Position numbers and translations under genes: made by a program | Part shown: positions 17,510-25,663 of the stretch, one piece after another | Numbering within the stretch: position 1 is the stretch's first letter | Layout of the letters: each line of letters begins with the position of its first letter | DNA from: Pseudomonas libanensis | GTDB taxonomy: Bacteria; Pseudomonadota; Gammaproteobacteria; Pseudomonadales; Pseudomonadaceae | Assembly: GCF_001439685.1 (NCBI RefSeq) | Contig: NZ_JYLH01000015.1 | Span: 1 to 64,000 of the forward strand | DNA: 64,000 nucleotides | Direction: 5' to 3' | The notes under the pieces: model-generated | What the model was told of the DNA's origin: nothing | The model's database searches: none | What the model saw: the letters and a program-made list of their open reading frames with translations, nothing else

Positions 17510-18991
17510 TTAGTCTTGTGGAGTTTGCTCTGCCAGCGCCACGGCACGGAACATCGCCCGGCGCTTGTTCAGGGTTTCTTCCCATTCAAGGGCCGGCACC
17601 GAGTCAGCCACAATCCCTCCTCCGGCCTGCACATGCAGTTCGCCGTCCTTGATCACCGCGGTGCGGATCGCAATCGCAGTGTCCATATTGCCGTTCCAGG
17701 CAAAATACCCCACGGCACCGCCATAGACACCACGCTTGACCGGCTCCAGTTCATCGATGATTTCCATGGCGCGGATCTTCGGCGCACCCGACAGCGTGCC
17801 CGCCGGCAAGATCGCCCGCAACGCATCCATCGCCGTCAATCCGGTTTTCAATTCGCCGGTGACGTTGGACACGATATGCATCACGTTGGAATAGCGCTCG
17901 ATGACCATCTTCTCGGTCAGCTTCACCGAGCCGATTTCTGAGACCCGCCCGGTATCGTTGCGGCCCAGGTCGATCAGCATCAGGTGCTCGGCGATTTCCT
18001 TGTCGTCGCTGAGCAGGTCTTCTTCCAGCGCCACATCCGCCTCTTCGGTCGCGCCGCGCGGGCGAGTACCGGCGATCGGACGCACGGTGATCAGGTTGTC
18101 TTCGACACGTACCAGCACTTCCGGTGAACTGCCCACGACGTGGAAGTCACCAAAATTGAAGAAGTACATGTAGGGGGTCGGGTTGAAGCAACGCAGCGCC
18201 CGGTACAGGTCAATCGGCGCAGCCTTGAAGTCGATGGACATACGTTGCGATGGCACCACCTGCATGCAGTCGCCGGCAAGGATATATTCCTTGATGGTGT
18301 CGACCGCACGCTCGTAGTCAGCCTGGGTAAAGCTGGAACGGAACACCGGGTCGGCCGCCGGTGGTCGGCTGAGGTCCAGGCCGCGACGCGGGGTGATCGG
18401 CTGACGCAGTTTTTCCAGCAACGCTTCAAGGCTGGCCTGGCCTTGCTCGAAGGCAGCCTCTTGGGCAGGATCGGCGAGAACAATCGCATGCATCTTGCCG
18501 GCAAGGTTGTCGAACACCACCACCGCGTCAGAGACCATCAGCAAAATGTCCGGTACACCCAAAGGGTCCGGATTCGGACATTTCCCCAGGCGCTTTTCCA
18601 CATAACGCACGCAGTCGTAGCCGAAATACCCCACCAACCCACCGTTGAAACGCGGCAGGCCAGGAATAGTTGGCACGTTGTAGCGTGCCTTGAAGGTTTC
18701 GACAAAGGCCAGCGGGTCTTCTACGTCATGGCTTTCGATCTCGACACCGTCATGGGTGATGCTCACATGATGGTCGTGTACCCGCAACACGGTGCGGCAT
18801 GGCAAGCCGATGATCGAGTAACGGCCCCACTTCTCGCCGCCCTGTACCGACTCGAGCAGGTAGGAATTGGGCTCGTCGGCCAGTTTCAGGTAGATCGACA
18901 GTGGCGTATCGAAGTCGGCCAGGGTTTCGCAGGCCAGGGGAATACGGTTATAGCCGGCAGCGGCCAAACGCAGGAATTCTTCACGGATCAT
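17510..18991 (-). CDS. trpE: Anthranilate synthase component I
   Basis: Converts chorismate to anthranilate with TrpG. It has 493 residues. The Trp feedback site region (LLESVQGGEKWGRYS) and the catalytic C-terminal chorismate-binding domain (IAGTRPRGAT, LIDLGRNDTGRVSEIGSV, LSGAPKIRAMEIIDELE, QAGGGIVADS) are intact. Start at the ATG at 18991. It begins 68 nt after the gph stop codon, whose last codons form a Trp-rich leader. Confidence 0.97.
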   Translation of the reverse strand: MIREEFLRLAAAGYNRIPLACETLADFDTPLSIYLKLADEPNSYLLESVQGGEKWGRYSIIGLPCRTVLRVHDHHVSITHDGVEIESHDVEDPLAFVETFKARYNVPTIPGLPRFNGGLVGYFGYDCVRYVEKRLGKCPNPDPLGVPDILLMVSDAVVVFDNLAGKMHAIVLADPAQEAAFEQGQASLEALLEKLRQPITPRRGLDLSRPPAADPVFRSSFTQADYERAVDTIKEYILAGDCMQVVPSQRMSIDFKAAPIDLYRALRCFNPTPYMYFFNFGDFHVVGSSPEVLVRVEDNLITVRPIAGTRPRGATEEADVALEEDLLSDDKEIAEHLMLIDLGRNDTGRVSEIGSVKLTEKMVIERYSNVMHIVSNVTGELKTGLTAMDALRAILPAGTLSGAPKIRAMEIIDELEPVKRGVYGGAVGYFAWNGNMDTAIAIRTAVIKDGELHVQAGGGIVADSVPALEWEETLNKRRAMFRAVALAEQTPQD

Positions 18992-19037
18992 GGGGTGCCT
19001 CGTGGCATGAGGGATAAACGGTCAAGTAGGCAAACGT

Positions 19038-19050
19038 GCCGCAGTGCGGC
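19038..19050 (-). promoter_or_regulatory. Hairpin in the trpE leader
   Basis: GCCGCA-C-TGCGGC on the transcript forms a compact perfect stem between the gph/leader stop and trpE. It is not followed by a clear U tract, so it may be a pause or antiterminator element rather than the terminator. Its function is inferred only from position. Confidence 0.4.
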
Positions 19051-19059
19051 GAGGATCAG

Positions 19060-19878
19060 TCAGGCGCGCCAACGCCAGCGGGCCAGGGCCTTGATGACTT
19101 TCATCCAGAGTTTGCGAGTAACCACCACGATGGCGTTTCCAGAAGGGGACGGATCAATGTCGGGCAACGTTATCTCAGCGCTCGCTCCCAGGCAACCGGG
19201 GATTAACAGTCGCAGGTCGTCAATCACCAGGGCCGGCGATTCTTCTGCAATCGGCCGCCCATGGTTGTAGCCGTAGCTCAGGGCCACGCACTTGACTCCG
19301 GCGGCCTTTGCCGCCAGCACATCGCTGCGTGAATCGCCGACAAACAACGATTGGGACGCCGGGATATTGGCCATTTTCATCACGAAGAACAGCGCAGCCG
19401 GGTCAGGCTTCTTCTGCGGCAAGGTGTCGCCACCGATGATCCAGCGGAAATAACGACCGATCTTCATCTGGTCCAACAAAGGTGCGACAAAGCGCTCCGG
19501 CTTGTTGGTGATCAAGGCCATTTCCACACCCTGCTTGCTCAACCATTTGAGCGTGTCACGCACACCGGGGTAGACAACGGTGAGCTCATGGCCATTTTCA
19601 TAGGCCGCATTGAACAGCTCCAGGGCGTGTTCGGCCTCGACGTCATCCACGCCTTCGGCATCGATATGGTTGGCCAGGGCCCGGCGCACCAGCATCTGCG
19701 CACCGTTGCCCACCCATTCACGCACCGATTCGACCCCCGCCGGCTTGCGTCCCAGCTTGAGCAGCATTTCATCCACCGCCGCCGCCAGGTCGGGCACCGA
19801 ATCGATCAAGGTACCGTCCAGATCGAACATCACCAGCCGTGGCAGTTTGCCGGGGAACAACTGCTCAAAGCCGCTCAT
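19060..19878 (-). CDS. gph: Phosphoglycolate phosphatase (HAD family) with Trp-rich tail
   Basis: Dephosphorylates 2-phosphoglycolate, for example from DNA repair. It has 272 residues, longer than the usual 220-250 because of a basic C-terminal extension. HAD motifs: D19/D21 (MFDLDGTLID), ITNKPERF, and KKPDP with VGDSRSDVLAA. The last 14 codons (MKVIKALARWRWRA) match the free-standing trpGDC leader peptide and lie 68 nt before trpE. This tail may therefore also be the trpE attenuation peptide. The start overlaps the rpe stop by 4 nt. Confidence 0.95.
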   Translation of the reverse strand: MSGFEQLFPGKLPRLVMFDLDGTLIDSVPDLAAAVDEMLLKLGRKPAGVESVREWVGNGAQMLVRRALANHIDAEGVDDVEAEHALELFNAAYENGHELTVVYPGVRDTLKWLSKQGVEMALITNKPERFVAPLLDQMKIGRYFRWIIGGDTLPQKKPDPAALFFVMKMANIPASQSLFVGDSRSDVLAAKAAGVKCVALSYGYNHGRPIAEESPALVIDDLRLLIPGCLGASAEITLPDIDPSPSGNAIVVVTRKLWMKVIKALARWRWRA

Positions 19879-20549
19879 GGACGCGCCAGCGCCAGTTCGG
19901 CGCGCATCTTGTCGATGACGGCCTGGTAGTCCGGGGCATTGAAGATCGCCGAGCCAGCCACGAAGGTATCAGCGCCAGCAGCGGCGATCTCTCGGATATT
20001 GTTGACGTTAACCCCACCGTCGATTTCCAGGCGGATATCGCGGCCGGACGCATCGATCAGTGCGCGAGCTTCGCGCAGCTTGTTCAGGGTGCCCGGGATG
20101 AACTTCTGCCCGCCGAAGCCTGGGTTGACGCTCATCAGCAAGACCATGTCGACCTTGTCCATCACGTACTCAAGCACGCTCAGCGGGGTGGCCGGATTGA
20201 ACACCAGGCCGGCCTTGCAGCCGCCTTCGTGGATCAGTTGCAGGGTACGGTCGACATGCAACGACGCTTCCGGGTGGAAAGTGATGTAGGTCGCGCCGGC
20301 CTCAACAAAGTCGCCGATGATGCGGTCCACCGGGCTGACCATCAGGTGCGCGTCGATCGGTGCGGTGATGCCGTACTTGCGCAGCGCGGCACAGACCATC
20401 GGGCCGATGGTCAGGTTGGGCACGTAGTGATTGTCCATGACATCGAAGTGCACGAAGTCGGCGCCGGCGGCCAACACTTTGTCCACCTCTTCACCCAGGC
20501 GGGCGAAGTCGGCGGAGAGAATCGATGGAGCGATGACGAAGGGCTGCAT
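19875..20549 (-). CDS. rpe: Ribulose-phosphate 3-epimerase
   Basis: Interconverts ribulose-5-phosphate and xylulose-5-phosphate in the pentose phosphate pathway. It has 224 residues. The TIM-barrel signatures IAPSILSADFARLGEE, HFDVMDNHYVPNLTIGP and VNPGFGGQKFIP are complete. It is translationally coupled to gph by a 4-nt overlap, so rpe-gph-trpE probably form one unit that links sugar phosphates to aromatic synthesis. Confidence 0.97.
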   Translation of the reverse strand: MQPFVIAPSILSADFARLGEEVDKVLAAGADFVHFDVMDNHYVPNLTIGPMVCAALRKYGITAPIDAHLMVSPVDRIIGDFVEAGATYITFHPEASLHVDRTLQLIHEGGCKAGLVFNPATPLSVLEYVMDKVDMVLLMSVNPGFGGQKFIPGTLNKLREARALIDASGRDIRLEIDGGVNVNNIREIAAAGADTFVAGSAIFNAPDYQAVIDKMRAELALARP

Positions 20550-20632
20550 GACGCACCTTTTTGAGCTAAATCACGATGGCGCGCATTGTATACCTCATGC
20601 TTTGCTGCGCGCACGGTGACCTATCTCAATGC

Positions 20633-21781
20633 TTAGTAAGCAGCCCGGTAGATTTTCTCGATATCCGCCGCGCTGAGCTGACGCGGATTATTGCGCATCA
20701 GGCGCTCAATACCTGCCGCCTCCGTGGCCATGGACGCAAGGGCATCCTCGGGCACTCCGAAACTGCGCAGCCCCGCCGGGATCTCCACTGCGGCACACAA
20801 GCGCGTCATGGCCTCCACGGCACGGTCGGCAGCATCGTTGACACTCAAGCCGGCCACGTTCACACCCATGGCCTGAGCAATATCTTGCATTCGTTCAACA
20901 CATGCCAATTTGTTCCAATGCATGACATAGGGCAGCAGCAGCGCATTGCTCACACCATGGGCGATATTGAAGCGCCCACCCAGGGGATACGCCAGCGCAT
21001 GCACGGCGCCGACCCCAGCGTTGCCGAAGGCCATGCCGGCCATGAGACTGGCGGTGGCCATGTCGTCACGGGCCTGCAGGTTGGCCGGGTTGGCGTAAGC
21101 CTTGGGCAGCGCGCGGGCAATCAACTTGATCGCACCGATGGCCAGGGCGTCGGTAATCGGCGAGGCATTCAGTGACAGGTAGGACTCGATGGCGTGCACC
21201 AGGGCGTCCACACCACTGGCGGCAGTGACGCTGCGCGGGCAGGTCAGGGTCATTTGCGGGCTGATCAGCGCCACATCCGGCAGCAGGTAGTCGCTGACGA
21301 TGCCTTTTTTCAGCTGTGCGGCCTTGTCGGAGAGGATCGCCACATTGGTCACTTCCGAGCCGGTGCCGGCCGTGGTGGGGATGGCGATCAGCGGCGGGCC
21401 CTTACGCGGCACCTGGTCGACGCCGAACAAGTCCGCCAGCGCGCCGTGGTAGCCGGCATAGGCTGCCACGCTCTTGGCAATATCAATGGCACTGCCGCCG
21501 CCCACGCCAATAAGACCGTCATGCCCGCCCTCGCGATAGGCACGCATGCAGTCTTCGACGATGGCGATTTCCGGGTCAGGCAGCACGCGATCAAAAATTT
21601 CGTAGGCGCGATCACCCAGGTGCTCCAGGGCCAACGCCACGGTGCCGGACTTGACCAGCGCGGCATCGGTGACGATCAACGGGTTATCGACATCCAAGCG
21701 CGTGAGCTCAGCGGCCAGTTGTCCAATGGCGCCCGCGCCGGTCAGCAGTTTGTGGGCGATCTTGAATGAGGAAGTACTCAT
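20633..21781 (-). CDS. Iron-containing alcohol dehydrogenase
   Basis: Group III Fe-dependent NAD(P)H alcohol dehydrogenase; the alcohol is not predictable. It has 382 residues. The NAD-binding GVGGGSAIDIAKSVAAY and TAGTGSEVT segments and the metal-binding HALAYPLGGRFNIAHG block are present. It stands alone, divergent from the DUF3530 gene. Confidence 0.92.
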   Translation of the reverse strand: MSTSSFKIAHKLLTGAGAIGQLAAELTRLDVDNPLIVTDAALVKSGTVALALEHLGDRAYEIFDRVLPDPEIAIVEDCMRAYREGGHDGLIGVGGGSAIDIAKSVAAYAGYHGALADLFGVDQVPRKGPPLIAIPTTAGTGSEVTNVAILSDKAAQLKKGIVSDYLLPDVALISPQMTLTCPRSVTAASGVDALVHAIESYLSLNASPITDALAIGAIKLIARALPKAYANPANLQARDDMATASLMAGMAFGNAGVGAVHALAYPLGGRFNIAHGVSNALLLPYVMHWNKLACVERMQDIAQAMGVNVAGLSVNDAADRAVEAMTRLCAAVEIPAGLRSFGVPEDALASMATEAAGIERLMRNNPRQLSAADIEKIYRAAY

Positions 21782-22009
21782 GTGCGCGGCCTCTTATTAA
21801 TGTAGGGCTGGCACAAGAATAGCTGCCCACGGGATGTTGTCTGTCATTCATTGGCTGAATGGTCAGAGGGCTGAGACGACGCCCTACCCTTTCAAGGCAA
21901 ACTACAAACAGCCGATAACGAATTGAACGCGAAAACCACTCCTCACGCCACTGACAAATACCGACCAACCCATTAGGCTGCTGGAATCACTTCTGGCCGG
22001 GAATTAACG

Positions 22010-22984
22010 ATGCTTTTTCTTCACCGCTCGGCACTGTCAGCATTGTGCCTATCGCTACTATTGACCAGCGCCCCGCCCGTGCAGGCCGCCGAAGCGCCAG
22101 CGCCTGCAGACGAAAAACCGGTTGAACGCCACCCCCTGCCCGAGCGTAGCCAGGCAGAAGCCAGCGCGCTCGAACGGCAGGTTCCGCAACAGGAACAACA
22201 ACAGTTGCAGGCTGGGAGCGATTCGTTTCTGGCACTCTGGAAACCCGCCAACAATGCCGAAGCTGAAGGCGTGGTGATTATTGTGCCAGGGGCCGGGGAG
22301 AACGCTGACTGGCCGCAAGCCATCGCCCCCTTGCGGAGCAAGTTACCGGACGCCCACTGGGGCACCCTGAGCCTGTCGTTGCCGGACGTGAATGTGGACA
22401 CTCTGCCGCCGCGCGTCATCGAACCGCCCAAGGCTGCAGTCGATACCAGCAGCAAGGAGGGCAGCACGGCCGCCAAACCCGTCGAACAGGCCGCCAGCGC
22501 CGAGGCCGAAGGTACTGACCCGGCGGTGGTACCGGGCGCGGATGAACAGGAAAAGACCGACGCCAAGCGCATCTTCGACCGTATCGATGCCGCCGTCGCC
22601 TTTGCCCAGACCCAGAGCGCCCGCAGCGTGGTATTGCTCGGCCATGGCACCGGCGCCTGGTGGGCGGCACGTTACCTGAGCGAGAAACAACCCTCACAGG
22701 TGCAGAAATTGGTCATGGTGGCAGGGAAGACGCCCGCCGCCCGCCAACCAGACCTGCAACAACTGGCGCCGAGCTTGAAGGTGCCTACGGCAGATGTGTT
22801 CTATCAAGATGGCGCCCAGGAACGCAAAAACGCACAGGAACGTCTTCAGGCCGCCAAACGCTCGAAAAATGACGCCTATAAGCAGGTATCACTCACGGCT
22901 TTGCCCGGCAATAGCGCAGCAGAGCAGGAACAGTTGTATCGGCGGGTTCGCGGGTGGCTGAGCCCGCAGGCCGGCGCCAACTGA
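22010..22984 (+). CDS. Exported DUF3530 alpha/beta-hydrolase-like protein
   Basis: Unknown role. It has 324 residues with a signal peptide (hydrophobic 8-22, cleavage near VQAAEAPAP). The central part shows the alpha/beta-hydrolase frame, with VVIIVPGAGENADWPQ as oxyanion-loop region and a nucleophile-elbow position LLGHGTGAWWAARYL. The elbow carries Thr rather than the common Ser. Residues about 125-175 are a low-complexity, acidic insert. A REP palindrome follows the gene. Confidence 0.8.
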   Translation: MLFLHRSALSALCLSLLLTSAPPVQAAEAPAPADEKPVERHPLPERSQAEASALERQVPQQEQQQLQAGSDSFLALWKPANNAEAEGVVIIVPGAGENADWPQAIAPLRSKLPDAHWGTLSLSLPDVNVDTLPPRVIEPPKAAVDTSSKEGSTAAKPVEQAASAEAEGTDPAVVPGADEQEKTDAKRIFDRIDAAVAFAQTQSARSVVLLGHGTGAWWAARYLSEKQPSQVQKLVMVAGKTPAARQPDLQQLAPSLKVPTADVFYQDGAQERKNAQERLQAAKRSKNDAYKQVSLTALPGNSAAEQEQLYRRVRGWLSPQAGAN

Positions 22985-23010
22985 TCACAAATTCGAAATT
23001 AATGTAGAAC

Positions 23011-23043
23011 CAATGTGGGAGAGGCCAAGCCCCTCCCACATTG
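23011..23043. repeat. REP-type palindrome
   Basis: CAATGTGGGAG is mirrored by CTCCCACATTG with an imperfect centre GAGGCCAAGCCC. It is a single REP of the same class as those near trpC and trpE, lying between the convergent DUF3530 and djlA-like genes. Confidence 0.78.
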
Positions 23044-23067
23044 GCCTGGGTTTTCAGACCAATAGCC

Positions 23068-23835
23068 TCAGCGAAAATCCCGCCGCTCGCGAATCAACGC
23101 ATAGGCGTTATGCAGCTCCCGGGTGCGCTCCGTCGCCTCCCGTACCTGCGCGGGGCTGGCACCGCTGCCGGCGATCTTGTCCGGGTGATGACGGCTGAGC
23201 AGGCGGCGGTAGGCGCGCTTGATCACCGAGGGTTCGGTGGTTGCCGTCACGCCTAGAATCCGCAACGCCTCCTGATAGGCCCCGCCACGACTTGCCAATG
23301 GCTTGCGCTCCGGCGCGTAATCGACTGCCAGCGCCTGGAGTTGTTGCGGCGTCCAGCCCAGCCACTTACCCCACTGGTCGATCAGGTCGCGCTCGGCATC
23401 ATCCGCCCGGCCGTCCGCCCAGGCCATGCGCCAACAAGCACGCAAGACGCCTTCCGCCGCATGGGGCTGGGCCTTGAGTACACGCAGGTAGCTGCGTACC
23501 CGGACACTGCCGGACTTACCACGGTTGAATGCCATGATGGCGCGGCGCTGGGCCGGCTCGTTCATGTCCAACGAACGCATTTCCTGACGCGCCTGCTGGA
23601 TATGCCCATCGACAACCCGCCCATTACTCTTGGCCAGTCGCCCCAACAGCACAAACAACAATTCGTCGTTGCGCAGTGCCGGGCGCCCGCCCAGGCGCTC
23701 GCGCAACTGCGCCCAACTGTGCAGCTGCAGGCGGCGATCCAGCGCCTGCCCCAGCAATGCCCCCAACAATGCCCCCGGAATACTGGCAATGGCAAAGCCA
23801 GCCCCGGCGCCGATCAGCGTCCCTGGCCACAACAT
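23068..23835 (-). CDS. djlA: DjlA-like co-chaperone (TerB plus J domain)
   Basis: Membrane-anchored DnaK co-chaperone. It has 255 residues. A short hydrophobic N-terminus (IGAGAGFAIASIPGALLGALLG) anchors it, and a TerB-like helical domain fills about 55-165. The last 70 residues form a J domain with the HPD motif (SRHHPDKIAG). Gene order djlA-murU-amgK matches other pseudomonads. The gene starts 1 nt after the murU stop. Confidence 0.88.
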   Translation of the reverse strand: MLWPGTLIGAGAGFAIASIPGALLGALLGQALDRRLQLHSWAQLRERLGGRPALRNDELLFVLLGRLAKSNGRVVDGHIQQARQEMRSLDMNEPAQRRAIMAFNRGKSGSVRVRSYLRVLKAQPHAAEGVLRACWRMAWADGRADDAERDLIDQWGKWLGWTPQQLQALAVDYAPERKPLASRGGAYQEALRILGVTATTEPSVIKRAYRRLLSRHHPDKIAGSGASPAQVREATERTRELHNAYALIRERRDFR

Positions 23836-23836
23836 C

Positions 23837-24511
23837 CTACTGCCCCGCTGTCAGCAGAGTTTCGACCTGTGCCAGGCGCTCCAACGTGCCGACATCAATC
23901 CAACATCCTGTCATGTGTTCCCCCGTTACCAGCCCTTTAGCCATGGCCGCCCGCAACAGCGGGGCCAGCTTGAAGGCACCCGCGCTGCAACCCGCGAACA
24001 ATTGAGGGTCGAGCACTGATATGCCACTGAAGGTCAGGTTATCGGCACCGGGCGCCGCATCATGAAGCACACCATGATCCAGATAGAAATCACCACCCGA
24101 GGGGTGATGTGCCGGGTTGTCGACCATCACCAGGTGCGCCAGACCCTTGAGCGGTTGCTTGAGTCGGGCGAAGTCGTAGTCGGTCCAGATATCGCCATTG
24201 ACCACCAGGAACGGCTCATCCCCCAATAACGGCAGGGCCTGGAAAATCCCGCCGCCGGTTTCCAGCGGTTCGCCCTCCGGTGAATAGCGGATGCGCAGAC
24301 CGAACTGCGCACCATCGCCCAGGTAACTCTCGATCTGTTGACCGAGCCAGGCGTGGTTGATCACGATATCGGTGAAGCCGGCCTTGGCCAGCGCTTCCAG
24401 GTGATATTCGATCAGACGCTTACCACCGGCCTGCACCAGCGGCTTGGGCGTATGCAGCGTGAGCGGACGCATGCGCTCGCCTTTGCCCGCCGCCAGGATC
24501 ATGGCCTTCAT
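23837..24511 (-). CDS. murU: N-acetylmuramate alpha-1-phosphate uridylyltransferase
   Basis: Makes UDP-MurNAc from MurNAc-alpha-1-phosphate and UTP in the pseudomonad peptidoglycan recycling route that bypasses de novo synthesis. It has 224 residues. The nucleotidyltransferase start MILAAGKGERMRPLT, the basic TPKPLVQAGGK segment and the metal-binding VVNGDIWTD are visible. It overlaps amgK by 4 nt; the pair acts in sequence on the same sugar. Confidence 0.95.
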   Translation of the reverse strand: MKAMILAAGKGERMRPLTLHTPKPLVQAGGKRLIEYHLEALAKAGFTDIVINHAWLGQQIESYLGDGAQFGLRIRYSPEGEPLETGGGIFQALPLLGDEPFLVVNGDIWTDYDFARLKQPLKGLAHLVMVDNPAHHPSGGDFYLDHGVLHDAAPGADNLTFSGISVLDPQLFAGCSAGAFKLAPLLRAAMAKGLVTGEHMTGCWIDVGTLERLAQVETLLTAGQ

Positions 24512-25533
24512 ACGCTCGCCTCGGCGGGTTGGCGCAGGCTGGCAAGCAGCTCGCCCAGTTCGCTCAACTCAGGCCGGTCGGCGAGCACTGCGTCTATATA
24601 AGCTAAGAAGCGCGGCACGTCCGCCAGGTAGCGTGGCTTACCGTCGCGATGGCAAATGCGCGAAAAGATACCGATGACCTTGAGGTGGCGCTGCACGCCC
24701 ATCAGGTCGCTGGCGCGCAGGAAGTCTTCAAAATCATCCTGCACGGGAATTCCCAACTTGCCGGCACGCTCCCAGTAGCCGCGCTGCCAATCCCGCACAC
24801 GGGCCTGGGGCCAACTGAGGAAGGCGTCCTTAAACAGGCAGGTAATGTCGTAGGTCACCGGGCCGTAGACCGCGTCCTGGAAATCCAGTACGCCAGGGCT
24901 GGGCGAGCTGATCATCAGGTTGCGCGGCATATAGTCGCGATGCACCAGCACCTTGGGCTGCGCCAGCGCACTGTCGATCAACTGCTCGCTGACCCGCTGC
25001 CAGAGGGACTGTTGCTCGGCGTCAAAGTCGATTCCCAAGTGCCGGCGTACGTACCACTCCGGGAACAATTCCAGCTCGCGGCGCAACAAGGCCACGTCGT
25101 AGCTGGGCAGTGGTTGGTCCATCGGCAGTTGTTGCAACGCGAGCAGCGCATCGATGGCATCGGCAAATAGCTGGTCGGCGTTTTCACCGTCAATTACGTC
25201 CAGATAGGTTTTTCTGCCCAGGTCATTAAGCAAAAGAAAGCCACGGGGCAGATCTTCTGCATAAATTTTCGGCACATTTATTCCGGATTTCGCCAGCAGA
25301 TGCGCGATATCGACGAAAGGTTTGCAGTTTTCCTGGGGAGGTGGCGCGTCCATGACAACGAACGTATGGTCACCGCCCTCCCAGCGGAAGTAACGCCTGA
25401 AACTCGCGTCGCTGCTGGCCGCGGTCAATGTGGCCGGGGGCACGGCGCCCCAGTCCTGAGCGTTGAATAGGATTGGCAACTGCTCATCCAGCCAGACTTC
25501 CAGCTGTTGTAAACGTAGATCTTGCTCGGGCAT
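24508..25533 (-). CDS. amgK: N-acetylmuramate/N-acetylglucosamine kinase AmgK
   Basis: Anomeric sugar kinase that forms MurNAc-1-phosphate, the MurU substrate. It has 341 residues and an aminoglycoside-phosphotransferase fold: nucleotide-binding N-lobe (FRRYFRWEGGDHTFVVMDAPP), catalytic loop VLVHRDYMPRNLM and metal site VLDFQDAVYGP. It is divergent from lptD across about 130 bp, linking wall recycling with outer-membrane assembly in genome order. Confidence 0.95.
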   Translation of the reverse strand: MPEQDLRLQQLEVWLDEQLPILFNAQDWGAVPPATLTAASSDASFRRYFRWEGGDHTFVVMDAPPPQENCKPFVDIAHLLAKSGINVPKIYAEDLPRGFLLLNDLGRKTYLDVIDGENADQLFADAIDALLALQQLPMDQPLPSYDVALLRRELELFPEWYVRRHLGIDFDAEQQSLWQRVSEQLIDSALAQPKVLVHRDYMPRNLMISSPSPGVLDFQDAVYGPVTYDITCLFKDAFLSWPQARVRDWQRGYWERAGKLGIPVQDDFEDFLRASDLMGVQRHLKVIGIFSRICHRDGKPRYLADVPRFLAYIDAVLADRPELSELGELLASLRQPAEASV

Positions 25534-25663
25534 TACAGAGGTCTCCGACGGCGCTAGCCGTCAAGCGGGGCATGCTTTATTATCACGCATCTTTTTCAGA
25601 CCATCGAGAGGCGTGCGGCCCAAACCGCGGGCAGATGGCACGCAGGAAGCCCGGACTAATAAG

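Noticed and set aside
17901..19270. Long plus-strand frames opposite trpE and gph
   Set aside because: They mirror the codon phase of trpE, have no family resemblance and lack ribosome sites.
25463..25663. N-terminal extension of lptD by 67 residues
   Set aside because: The extension runs through the amgK-lptD promoter gap into amgK and has no signal peptide. The ATG at 25664 gives a normal signal sequence.
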